From: Clostridia bacterium | Lineage (GTDB): Bacteria; Bacillota; Clostridia; Christensenellales; Aristaeellaceae | DNA: 34,790 nt | Direction: 5' to 3' | Assembly (NCBI GenBank): GCA_017512675.1 | Contig: JAFWEY010000191.1 | Span: 1-34,790, forward strand | In this document: piece by piece, positions 1 to 8,099 of the stretch | How the letters are laid out: the number at the start of each line of letters is the position of its first letter | Position numbering within the stretch: the stretch's first letter is position 1 | Made by a program: the position numbers and the translations under genes | Notes under the pieces: generated by a model | Seen by the model: only the letters and a program-made list of their open reading frames with translations | Database searches by the model: none | What the model was told of the DNA's origin: nothing

Positions 1-16
1 CACGCCCGGCAGCGTC

Positions 17-97
17 TTTTGCGCCATCCATTTCCTGCAAATTTCTCGATTTACCTCCAGTAAACCATCGAAATCTGCAGGAACGCCTGACGCAAAA
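17..97. repeat. Long imperfect inverted repeat (palindrome)
   Basis: Arms 17-54 and 60-97 are reverse complements of each other at roughly three quarters of positions, around a 5-nt loop (55-59). The best matching blocks are TTTTGCG, CCTGCA, ATTTC and TTTAC. Similarity may continue weakly to position 1, so the element may be cut by the window edge. No coding frame explains it. It could be a dispersed repeat or MITE-like unit, or a large hairpin. Its identity is unknown; only the symmetry is seen. Confidence 0.6.
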
Positions 98-119
98 TCC
101 ACTTGTCGGTCGACCACCT

Positions 120-171
120 CATTTGTGCGGTATTGCCTTAAGAGGACGCTGCATTTGTGCGGTATCGCCTT
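120..171. repeat. Short direct repeat pair, 20 bp with 32-bp period
   Basis: Positions 120-139 and 152-171 carry the same 20-bp word (catttgtgcggtatYgcctt) with a single T/C difference. The pair lies between the palindrome at 17-97 and the ispG promoter. There is no reading frame across it. Two copies are too few for a CRISPR array. It could be a protein-binding pair or a remnant of a dispersed repeat. Confidence 0.6.
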
Positions 172-207
172 CGGCGAATCCGGCGCAGGAACCTTACCAT
201 TTGACGA

Positions 208-236
208 TTGACACGACCGCGCGGGCATGATAAAGT
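208..236 (+). promoter_or_regulatory. Predicted sigma-A promoter of ispG-polC
   Basis: A perfect TTGACA (208-213) is followed after 17 bp by TAAAGT (231-236). A TG at 228-229 gives an extended -10. Transcription would start near 243, leaving a leader of about 70 nt before ispG. This suggests ispG-polC is transcribed from here rather than only from an upstream isoprenoid operon. Confidence 0.65.
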
Positions 237-275
237 TATAGGCGTGTTTTTGGACTGCTTACAGGATACGGGGCG

Positions 276-297
276 GCCGGAAAGGAGCGTTTCCGGC
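276..297 (+). promoter_or_regulatory. Leader hairpin just upstream of the ispG ribosome binding site
   Basis: GCCGGAAA (276-283) pairs perfectly with TTTCCGGC (290-297) around the loop GGAGCG. The left arm and loop contain an AAGGAG word (282-287) that duplicates the true Shine-Dalgarno AAGGAG at 303-308. The hairpin ends only 5 nt before the real site, so it could affect ribosome loading. The fold is seen in the sequence; a regulatory role is inference. Confidence 0.5.
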
Positions 298-314
298 GCG
301 CGAAGGAGCATTGT

Positions 315-1358
315 ATGACGCGGCAGATTCATGTCGGACCTCTGGCGATCGGCGGCGGAGCGCCGGTGACCGTTCAGTCGATGACCAATACGGATACCCG
401 GGACGTCGCCTCGACGCTGGCGCAGATCCGGCATCTGGCGGATGCCGGCTGCGACATCGTGCGCGTGTCGGTCTACGACGAGGCCTGCGCCGAAGCGGTG
501 CGGGAGCTGGTGGATCGTTCTCCGGTTCCGCTGGTGGCGGACATTCATTTCAACCACAGGCTCGCGATCCGGGCGGCGGAAAACGGAATCCACAAGGTGC
601 GCATCAATCCCGGCAACATCGGCGGGAAAGCGCATGTGGAAATGCTGGCGGACTGCCTGAAGGCGCACCATATACCGGTCCGGATCGGCGTGAATGCCGG
701 GTCGCTGGAGCCGGAGCTGCTGCGCAGATACGGATCCCCGAACGCCGCGGCGCTGGTGGAAAGCGCGATGCGGCACGTGCGGATGCTGGAGGACTGCGGG
801 TTTTCGGACATCGCGCTGTCGATGAAGGCGTCCGACGTGCGCACCACTGTGGAAGCGTACCAGCTGGCTTCGGAGGTGTGCGATTACCCGCTGCACATCG
901 GGGTGACGGAAGCGGGCGGCGCCGGCTTCGGCGGCACGAAATCGGCGATCGGCATCGGAGCGCTGCTGCTGCGGGGCATCGGCGATACGCTGCGCGTGTC
1001 GCTGACCGGCGATCCGGCGGAAGAAGTGGCGCTGGGCATCGAAATCCTGCGCGCGGTGGGTCTGCGCCGGGATTTCGTCGAGGTGATCAGCTGTCCCACC
1101 TGCGGCAGAACCTGCGTGGATGTGGCGGGGCTCTCCGAGGACGTGCGCCGCATGACGCGGGACATTCGCAAACCGCTGAAGATCGCGGTGATGGGGTGCG
1201 TGGTCAACGGCCCCGGCGAGGCGCGGGAGGCGGACATCGGCATCGCGGGAGGCCGGGACGGCGGCGTGCTGTTCCGGAAGGGCGAGCCGCCGCGCGCGGT
1301 GAAGGGAGACCTTCGCGAAACGCTGATGCAGGAGATTCGGAGGCTGATCGATGGCTGA
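315..1358 (+). CDS. ispG: 4-hydroxy-3-methylbut-2-enyl diphosphate synthase (flavodoxin/ferredoxin)
   Basis: IspG (GcpE) reduces 2-C-methyl-D-erythritol 2,4-cyclodiphosphate to HMBPP in the cytosolic MEP isoprenoid pathway, using a [4Fe-4S] cluster. The 347-residue protein opens with the TIM-barrel substrate-binding region (VTVQSMTNTDTRD, ADIHFN, RINPGNIG). The cluster ligands are C260 and C263 (CPTC), C295 (GCVVNGPGE) and E302, the same spacing as C270/C273/C305/E312 of the E. coli enzyme. The ATG at 315 follows AAGGAG (303-308) at good spacing; a TTG at 311 is out of frame. The stop overlaps the start of polC by 8 bp, so the two are probably translationally coupled. In many Clostridia dxr and rseP lie directly upstream, but the 314 bp before this gene hold neither. 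Confidence 0.97.
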   Translation: MTRQIHVGPLAIGGGAPVTVQSMTNTDTRDVASTLAQIRHLADAGCDIVRVSVYDEACAEAVRELVDRSPVPLVADIHFNHRLAIRAAENGIHKVRINPGNIGGKAHVEMLADCLKAHHIPVRIGVNAGSLEPELLRRYGSPNAAALVESAMRHVRMLEDCGFSDIALSMKASDVRTTVEAYQLASEVCDYPLHIGVTEAGGAGFGGTKSAIGIGALLLRGIGDTLRVSLTGDPAEEVALGIEILRAVGLRRDFVEVISCPTCGRTCVDVAGLSEDVRRMTRDIRKPLKIAVMGCVVNGPGEAREADIGIAGGRDGGVLFRKGEPPRAVKGDLRETLMQEIRRLIDG

Positions 1359-4300
1359 ATTGTGGCGCGAGCTTTTAACCCCTCTGGATAAGGAGCTGGC
1401 GGATTCCCTGTCGCTGCGGCGGGTGACGGCCGCGCGCTCGGGCGACCGCCTGACCATCGCGCTGAACGCGAAGCGCCTGCTGCGCAAGGGGGAATTCGAA
1501 AAGATTCGCAGATGCCTGGCCGCGGGGTTTCCCGGGGCCCAGGTCTTCCTGCGCGTCAGCTACCACGGCCTGAAGGAGCAAGTGCTGAAGGATATCGGCC
1601 TGGTGTCCGGGTTTGTGACGGATCTGGTGGCGGAAAAGTATCCGGGCGCGCGCCCGATCCTGACGGCGGCCGCACCCGGGTGGCGGCTCGGGGACGGGGT
1701 GCTTTCGATTTCGCTGGAGGATCCGGCGGGGGCGGGCTTTCTCAAAGCCCGGGGCGTCGACGCGCAGATCGCCCGCCACATGAAGGAGATGTTCGGCATC
1801 GACTGCCGGGTCGCCTTGGAAGCCAGCGGGAATACGGAGGCACGCCTGGAGGAAATCGCCCGGCGCCGCCGTGAAGAGGAAGAGCGGTTCGCGGCGATCA
1901 AGCAGGCGCAGCAGAAGGAGCAGGAACAAAAGCCGGAGCTCCCCAGGCAGATCTTCGGGAAAGACATCACCGAGGCGCCGACGCCGATCGCCGAGCTGAC
2001 GGACAACAGCGGACGGGTGGTTTTGAAGGGCGAGGTCTTCGGGATCAGCACGCGGGAGATAAAAAGCGGCACGAAGCTGGTGCTGTTTTCCGTATCCGAC
2101 GCGACCGGCGCCGCGGCCTGCAAGATGTTCCTGGGCGGGAAGCGCGGCGAGGACAAGCCGGAAATCGCCGAAAAGCAATGGGAAACGTTCAGCGCCGGCG
2201 TCAGGGAGGGAAGCTGGATCCTGGTGCGGGGAAGCTGGGCGTTCGACGATTTCGAAAAGGATATGGTGCTGCGCGTCAGCGACATCAATCCCGCGCGGGC
2301 GCCGGAAAGAGTGGACACGGCGGACCGCAAACGGGTGGAGCTGCACCTGCATACCCAGATGAGCACGATGGACGCGCTGGCGTCGGCGGGCGATCTGATC
2401 GCGCAGGCCGCCAAATGGGGCCACAAGGCGATTGCGGTCACGGACCACGGCGTGGTGCAGGCGTTCCCGGAAGCGTTCAACGCCGCGAAAAAGAACAATA
2501 TCAAGCTTTTGCCGGGCTGCGAGGGATACCTGATCGACGACAGCGCGCTGGTGGTGCGCGACGCGGACGACCGGCCCGTGAAGGACGCAGTCTTTGTCGT
2601 TTTCGACGTGGAAACGACCGGGCTGAAGACGTCGCTGGACACGATTCTGGAAATCGGCGCCGTGCGTTTCGAGAACGGCAGGGAGGTCGCGGAGTTTTCG
2701 CAGCTGATCAATCCGGGGCGTCCGGTTCCGGAGAAGGTGACGAAGCTGACCGGCATCACCGACGCCATGGTGCGGGACATGCCGGAAATCTCCCGGGTGG
2801 TGGGCAGCTTTGCCGAATTCTGCAAAGGCGCGGTGCTCTGCGCCCACAACGCGGATTTTGACAGCGCCTTTATGCGCCGCGCCTTCGAGGGAAACGGCAT
2901 TCCGTTCGAATTTCCGGTGCTGGATACGCTGACGCTGTCGCGCAATCTGCTCAAGGGGCAGAAGAGCCACAAGCTGTCCGCGATCTGCAAGACGCTGGGC
3001 GTGAGCCTGAAGAACGCGCACAGGGCGGTGCACGACGCCCGGGCGACGGCGCAGGCGCTGATGATCATGCTGGAGCGGGTCGAGGGCCTGGAACGCCTGA
3101 ACGACCTGAACAATGCGTTTTCCGGGGACGCCGGTTCGAGCCATCACATCATCCTGCTGGCGAAGAACCGGACCGGCATGACCAACCTGAACCGGCTGGT
3201 CAGCGAATCCCATCTGAAGCATTTCTACCGTACGCCCCGGATGCCCAGAAGCCTGATCGAAAAGTACCGCGAGGGGCTGATCGTCGGCAGCGCGTGCGAA
3301 GCGGGCGAATTGTACCGCGCGTTCGTCGGGAAACGGCCGGACGCGGAAATCAGGGCCATCGCGTCCTTCTACGATTACCTGGAAATCCAGCCCCTGGCCA
3401 ACAACGCTTTTCTGGTACGGGAAGGACAGGTGGAAGACGAAGAGGCGCTGCGGGAGATCAACCGCAGGATCGTGGCGCTGGGGGAGGAACTGGGGAAACC
3501 GGTGGTCGCGACGGGCGACGTGCACTTCAAGGAGCCGGAGGACGCGATCTATCGGGCGATCCTGATGAACGCCAAGGGCTTCGAGGACGCGGATTATCAG
3601 CCGCCGCTGTACTTCCGCACGACGGACGACATGCTCGCGGAATTCGCCTACCTGGGCGAGGACGTCGCGCGGCGCGTCGTGGTCGACGAAACAAACCGCA
3701 TCGCGGATATGGTGGAGGACGGCATCACGATCTTCGTGAAGCACCCGGAGGGCAAGGAAACGTTCCAGCCGTTCTGGGAGGAAGCGGAGGACGACATCCG
3801 CAGGCTGACCGCCGAGAAGGCGCAGCGGATTTACGGGAATCCGCTGCCGGAGATCGTCGAAAAGCGCATCGAAAAGGAGCTCGGCTCGATCATCGGCTAC
3901 GGCTTTTCGACGCTGTACGACATCGCGGTGAAGCTGGTGAAGAAATCCCTGTCGGACGGGTACATCGTCGGGTCGCGGGGGTCCGTCGGCTCTTCGTTTG
4001 TCGCGTTCGCCACCGGCATCACGGAGGTCAACGCGCTGCCGCCGCATTACGTCTGCCCGAAGTGCAGGCACAGCGAATTCGACGTGCCGGAGGAGTACAC
4101 CTGCGGGCTGGATCTGCCGCCGAAAAACTGCCCGGTCTGCGGGGAAAGCATGGATCGGGACGGCTTTGACATCCCGTTCGAGGTGTTCCTGGGCTTCAAG
4201 GGCGACAAGGTGCCCGACATCGATCTGAACTTTTCCGGCGAGTACCAGCCGCGGGCGCACAACTACGTCAAGGAGCTGTTCGGCGTGGACAACGTGTTCC

Positions 4301-5655
4301 GGGCTGGCACCATCAGCACGGTGGCGGAGAAGACGGCGTACGGCTACGTGCTGAAATACCTGGAGGAGCGGGGAAAGGCCGCGTCGAACGCCGAAAAGAA
4401 CCGCCTCGCCAGGGGCTGCACCGGTGTGAAGCGCACCACGGGGCAGCATCCCGCCGGCATGGTGGTTCTGCCAAAGGATTACGAGATCTATCAGTTCACC
4501 GCGATCCAGCATCCGGCGGACGACACGGAAAGCGAAACCATCACCACGCATTACGATTTTTCGTCGATGCACGACGTGCTGGTAAAGCTGGATATTCTGG
4601 GCCACGACGACCCGACCATGCTGAAAAAGCTGCAGGACCTGACCGGCATCGCCCCGCAGCAGGTTCCGCTGCACGATCCGGAGGTTTTCCGGAAGATCCT
4701 TTCGCTGTTTACCGGGACGGAGGCGCTGGGGGTGACGAGCGAGGAGATCGGCACGAAAACCGGCACACTCGGCGTGCCGGAGTTCGGCACGCGCTTTGTG
4801 CGCGGCATGCTGGAGGAGACGCGCCCGTCGACGATGGAGGAGCTGATCCGGATCTCGGGCCTGTCGCACGGCACGGACGTGTGGATCGGCAACGCGCGGG
4901 ATCTGGTCACCGGCGGCATCGCGCCGCTGAGAAAGTGCATCTGCACCCGCGACGATATCATGAACCAGCTGATCAAGTGGGGCGTGGAGAGCAAGATGGC
5001 GTTCACCACGATGGAATCGGTGCGCAAGGGCAGGGGCCTGAAGCCGGAAATGGAGCAGGCGATGCGGGACGTGAATACGCCGGAATGGTTTATCGACTCC
5101 TGCAAGAAGATCAAATACATGTTTCCGAAGGCCCACGCGGTGGCCTATGTGACGATGGCGCTGCGCATCGCGTATTTCAAGATCTATTATCCGGTCGAGT
5201 ATTACGCCTGCTATCTGAAGCGCAACATCGACGATTTCGACGCGCTGACCATGGTGGCGCCCATCGACGTCATCAAGGAGCGGCTGAAGGAGCTGCGCGG
5301 CCTGGACAAGAGCGAAGGCGCGAAAAAGGAATCGCAGATCACGGTGATGGAGATCCTGGTGGAAATGCTCGCCCGGGGCATCCGGCTGGAGCCGATCTCG
5401 ATGTACGACAGCCACCCGCAGGATTTCAGGGTCCTGTCGAAAAACGCGATTCTGCCGCCGCTGCTGTCGCTGCCCGGGCTGGGGCTGGCCGCCGCGGAAA
5501 ACTTCGACCGCGTCAGGCGGGAAGGGCCGTTTATCAGCCGGGACGACATGGAGCGGCGCAAGGTATCCCGCAGCGTCATTGAGCTGCTGTCGCTCGCCGG
5601 CGCGCTGGGCGACCTGCCGGAAACCAGCCAGGTCAGCCTGTTCGAAGGGTTTTAG
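1351..5655 (+). CDS. polC: DNA polymerase III alpha subunit, PolC type
   Basis: This is the Gram-positive replicative polymerase with built-in proofreading, 1434 residues, the usual size. Domains in order: N-terminal and OB-fold region (about 1-325); PHP domain starting at the HLHTQMS motif (about 331), split by the exonuclease; DEDDh 3'-5' exonuclease beginning at FDVETTG (about 416-580); second half of PHP; then the C-family polymerase core. A zinc-binding cluster CPKC...C...CPVC (about 903-935) precedes the catalytic aspartates in PDIDLNFSGE (about 955-965). The C-terminal tail carries the fingers and a helix-hairpin-helix-like segment. The PHP and exonuclease residues look intact. It starts inside the end of ispG. 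No clear terminator follows, but a new promoter lies directly downstream. Confidence 0.98.
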   Translation: MAELWRELLTPLDKELADSLSLRRVTAARSGDRLTIALNAKRLLRKGEFEKIRRCLAAGFPGAQVFLRVSYHGLKEQVLKDIGLVSGFVTDLVAEKYPGARPILTAAAPGWRLGDGVLSISLEDPAGAGFLKARGVDAQIARHMKEMFGIDCRVALEASGNTEARLEEIARRRREEEERFAAIKQAQQKEQEQKPELPRQIFGKDITEAPTPIAELTDNSGRVVLKGEVFGISTREIKSGTKLVLFSVSDATGAAACKMFLGGKRGEDKPEIAEKQWETFSAGVREGSWILVRGSWAFDDFEKDMVLRVSDINPARAPERVDTADRKRVELHLHTQMSTMDALASAGDLIAQAAKWGHKAIAVTDHGVVQAFPEAFNAAKKNNIKLLPGCEGYLIDDSALVVRDADDRPVKDAVFVVFDVETTGLKTSLDTILEIGAVRFENGREVAEFSQLINPGRPVPEKVTKLTGITDAMVRDMPEISRVVGSFAEFCKGAVLCAHNADFDSAFMRRAFEGNGIPFEFPVLDTLTLSRNLLKGQKSHKLSAICKTLGVSLKNAHRAVHDARATAQALMIMLERVEGLERLNDLNNAFSGDAGSSHHIILLAKNRTGMTNLNRLVSESHLKHFYRTPRMPRSLIEKYREGLIVGSACEAGELYRAFVGKRPDAEIRAIASFYDYLEIQPLANNAFLVREGQVEDEEALREINRRIVALGEELGKPVVATGDVHFKEPEDAIYRAILMNAKGFEDADYQPPLYFRTTDDMLAEFAYLGEDVARRVVVDETNRIADMVEDGITIFVKHPEGKETFQPFWEEAEDDIRRLTAEKAQRIYGNPLPEIVEKRIEKELGSIIGYGFSTLYDIAVKLVKKSLSDGYIVGSRGSVGSSFVAFATGITEVNALPPHYVCPKCRHSEFDVPEEYTCGLDLPPKNCPVCGESMDRDGFDIPFEVFLGFKGDKVPDIDLNFSGEYQPRAHNYVKELFGVDNVFRAGTISTVAEKTAYGYVLKYLEERGKAASNAEKNRLARGCTGVKRTTGQHPAGMVVLPKDYEIYQFTAIQHPADDTESETITTHYDFSSMHDVLVKLDILGHDDPTMLKKLQDLTGIAPQQVPLHDPEVFRKILSLFTGTEALGVTSEEIGTKTGTLGVPEFGTRFVRGMLEETRPSTMEELIRISGLSHGTDVWIGNARDLVTGGIAPLRKCICTRDDIMNQLIKWGVESKMAFTTMESVRKGRGLKPEMEQAMRDVNTPEWFIDSCKKIKYMFPKAHAVAYVTMALRIAYFKIYYPVEYYACYLKRNIDDFDALTMVAPIDVIKERLKELRGLDKSEGAKKESQITVMEILVEMLARGIRLEPISMYDSHPQDFRVLSKNAILPPLLSLPGLGLAAAENFDRVRREGPFISRDDMERRKVSRSVIELLSLAGALGDLPETSQVSLFEGF

Positions 5656-5675
5656 GCGGCAGAAGCGAATTTCAT

Positions 5676-5704
5676 TTGCGGGAACACGCCTGCCGTGTTA
5701 TAAT
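5676..5704 (+). promoter_or_regulatory. Predicted promoter of the zapA operon
   Basis: A perfect TATAAT (5699-5704) is preceded by TG at 5696-5697 (extended -10) and, 17 bp upstream, by TTGCGG (5676-5681). It sits just after the polC stop and about 30 nt before the zapA start, so it likely drives the six-gene block to 13740. Confidence 0.7.
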
Positions 5705-5733
5705 ATCGCAGGAATTGTCCGGGAGGGATGGAA

Positions 5734-6012
5734 ATGCAGAAAACACGCACCACCGTGCGCATCGCGGGCAGGGATTACGCGATGAGCGGATACGACACCG
5801 AAGAGTACATGCACAGGGTCGCGGCCTATGTGGACCGTACGATGACGGAAATCTCCCTGTCGGCGGTTTCGCTGACGCAGGTGCAGCTGGCGGTTCTGAC
5901 GGCGCTGAACGTGGCGGACGACATGCTGAAGGCCCACGACGAGAACAACCGGCTGAAACGGGAAGTCGAACAGCTGCATATCCAGCTGGATGAATTGCGG
6001 GCGGGCAGGTAA
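5734..6012 (+). CDS. zapA: Cell division protein ZapA
   Basis: ZapA binds and bundles FtsZ filaments and stabilises the cytokinetic ring. The 92-residue product fits the family: an N-terminal beta head (TTVRIAGRDYAMSG), the YMHRVAAYVD helix, then a long C-terminal coiled coil (about 40-90) ending in ENNRLKREVEQL. I chose the ATG at 5734 because the GGGAGGG ribosome site at 5721-5727 is 6 nt away. The ATG at 5728 abuts that site with no spacer and would add only two residues. The U32 gene starts 2 nt after the stop, and the zapA-U32-mutS2 order is common in Clostridia. Confidence 0.9.
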   Translation: MQKTRTTVRIAGRDYAMSGYDTEEYMHRVAAYVDRTMTEISLSAVSLTQVQLAVLTALNVADDMLKAHDENNRLKREVEQLHIQLDELRAGR

Positions 6013-6014
6013 CG

Positions 6015-8099
6015 ATGGAACTGTTGGCACCGGCCGGAAACATGGAAGCGCTGCGCGCGGCGGTGGAAGCCGGCGCGGACGCGGTGTATCTGGGCGGCAA
6101 GTATCTGAACGCGCGGCGCGGCGCGGGAAATTTCGACGCCGATGAACTGAAGCGGGCCGCGGATTACTGTCACGAGCGGGACGTGAAGGTTCACGTGACG
6201 GTCAATACGCTGATTCGGGACAGCGAATTCGGTCAGCTGGAATGCCTGGCGAAGGAAATCGCTGCGGCGCGCGCGGACGCCGCGATCGTTCAGGATTTCG
6301 GCGTGGCGGCGGCGCTTCGGCAGATGCTGCCGGGCCTTGCGCTGCACGCCAGCACGCAGATGGCGATTTCGAACCGCCAGGGCGTTCTGTTCGCGAAGAA
6401 CGCGGGCTTTTCCCGGGTGGTGCTCGCGCGGGAAATGAGCGCGAAAGAGATCCGCGAATGCGCGGATGCCGGCGTTGAAATCGAAGTGTTCGCCCACGGC
6501 GCGATGTGCGTGGCGGCAAGCGGGCTGTGCCTGCTCTCCAGCATGATCGGCGGGCGCAGCGGCAACCGCGGCATGTGCGCGCAGCCCTGCCGGCTGCCCT
6601 GGCGCCTCGAAGGCGGGCCGGTATCGGACGCGGGCGCGCTCCTCTCGCCGAAGGACCTGTGCCTGGCGGACAGGATTCCGCAGCTACGCAGCGCGGGCGT
6701 GGACAGCATCAAGCTGGAAGGGCGGCTGAAGGGGCCGGAGTACGTATACGCGGTCACGCGCGCCTACCGCCTGGCGCTGGACGGCGAAGCGTGGGATGCC
6801 CGCGCGCTGCGTGGGGTGTTTAACCGCGGGTATTCGACAGGCTATTTCGACGGCCTGCGCGATTGCGATTTCCTGTCGGACGAAACGGAAAAGCACGTGG
6901 AGGAGCAGACCGGCGAAGCGGACGGAAGGCCCGTCCGCGCGCGCACGGTTCCGGTCGCCGCGAAGCTGGTGCTGAAGCCGGGGGAACCCGCGCTTCTGGA
7001 GGTCAGCGACGGGATTTCCCGGGCGAAGGCCGAAGGCGCCGCCGTCGAGACCGCGCGCCGCGTGCCGGCGGATGAAGAGCGCATCGCGTCGCAGATCCTG
7101 AAAACCGGGTCGACTCCGTACAGAATCGCCGAATTGCGAAAGGAGATCGCGCCGGACGCGTTCGTGCCCGTGTCTGCGCTGAACGCGCTCAGGCGCGACG
7201 CGCTGTCGCGGCTCGGCGCGCTGCGGATCGAAAGAAACGCGGGCTGCGGGGAAGCCGTCAGGCCGCTTGAGCCGCCCGCGGGGCTTCCGAAACCGGAAAC
7301 CGGAGACCGCCCGCGGCTGGTCGTCTGCGCCCGCTCGGCGCGAACGCTGGAGGCGTCGCTGGATTGGGGCGCGGATGAGATCCTTTGGGCGCCGGCGGAC
7401 TGGACGGAAAAAGGCCTTGGCGGCGCGCCGAAGCGCCCGTTCTGGCTGCTGCTTCCGCCGGTGGCGACGGGCGGGGATCTGGACGCGATTCACCGCCTGG
7501 TGAGCCGCATGGACGGCCTTTGCGGAACGGTTCTGTCAAACGCCGGCCAGCTGGCGCTGGAGTGGCCGGGAGAAAAGCGGCTGGACGCGGCGATGAACAT
7601 CATGAACCTGCGCGCGCAGCGCGCGTTCGGCCTGCCGTGCATGCCGTCGCTGGAGATGACCGCGCGGGAAATCGGCAACCTCGACGGGCCGAAGGAGCTG
7701 TGGATGTACGGCCGGGCGCGGCTGATGCTTCTCAGACACTGTCCGCTGAACGCCCGGGCCGGCCGGGGGCTGCACGCCGACTGCCGGCGCTGTGAACGGT
7801 CCAACGAATTGGAAAAGGAAATTCTGACCGACCGGCGCGGCGTGGCGTTCCCGCTGCGGCGCGTGCGGCTTCCCAGCGGCTGTGTGATCGAGCTGCTGAA
7901 CAGCGTACCGACGCTGCTTCTGAACAAAACGGAAAGGCTGCCCCGGGCGCAGCGCTGGCGCGTTACGCTGACGGACGAGGGAGAGGAGCTTGCGCGGCGC
8001 GCGGTCAAGGCGCACGCTGCGGCGCTTTCGGGGAAGGCGGAAGATCTCCTGAACGATATTTCAGGCACTTCGGGGCATTGTTTTCGGGGGGTGGAATGA
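6015..8099 (+). CDS. U32 family protein (RlhA/TrhP-like) with DUF3656-type middle domain
   Basis: The family was named peptidase U32, but characterised members RlhA and TrhP hydroxylate cytidine in 23S rRNA or uridine in tRNA; a collagenase-type protease role is the older view. The 694-residue protein has a TIM-barrel-like N-terminus (ELLAPAGNMEALRAAVEAGA). The U32 signature lies around 155-190: EVFAHGAMC, SGLC, GNRGMCAQPCRLPW. A variable middle region resembles DUF3656. A late cysteine set (CPLN...CRRC, about 576-595) is probably an Fe-S site. The length is close to E. coli RlhA (about 650). It starts 2 nt after zapA and ends immediately before mutS2, so the genes are co-translated. RNA hydroxylation is inferred from family, and the exact substrate cannot be told. 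Confidence 0.85.
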   Translation: MELLAPAGNMEALRAAVEAGADAVYLGGKYLNARRGAGNFDADELKRAADYCHERDVKVHVTVNTLIRDSEFGQLECLAKEIAAARADAAIVQDFGVAAALRQMLPGLALHASTQMAISNRQGVLFAKNAGFSRVVLAREMSAKEIRECADAGVEIEVFAHGAMCVAASGLCLLSSMIGGRSGNRGMCAQPCRLPWRLEGGPVSDAGALLSPKDLCLADRIPQLRSAGVDSIKLEGRLKGPEYVYAVTRAYRLALDGEAWDARALRGVFNRGYSTGYFDGLRDCDFLSDETEKHVEEQTGEADGRPVRARTVPVAAKLVLKPGEPALLEVSDGISRAKAEGAAVETARRVPADEERIASQILKTGSTPYRIAELRKEIAPDAFVPVSALNALRRDALSRLGALRIERNAGCGEAVRPLEPPAGLPKPETGDRPRLVVCARSARTLEASLDWGADEILWAPADWTEKGLGGAPKRPFWLLLPPVATGGDLDAIHRLVSRMDGLCGTVLSNAGQLALEWPGEKRLDAAMNIMNLRAQRAFGLPCMPSLEMTAREIGNLDGPKELWMYGRARLMLLRHCPLNARAGRGLHADCRRCERSNELEKEILTDRRGVAFPLRRVRLPSGCVIELLNSVPTLLLNKTERLPRAQRWRVTLTDEGEELARRAVKAHAAALSGKAEDLLNDISGTSGHCFRGVE

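Noticed and set aside
1375-5415. A 1346-codon open frame on the minus strand opposite polC
   Set aside because: It is the antisense shadow of a clearly real polC in GC-rich DNA. Its translation is rich in Arg, His and Gln and shows no domain.
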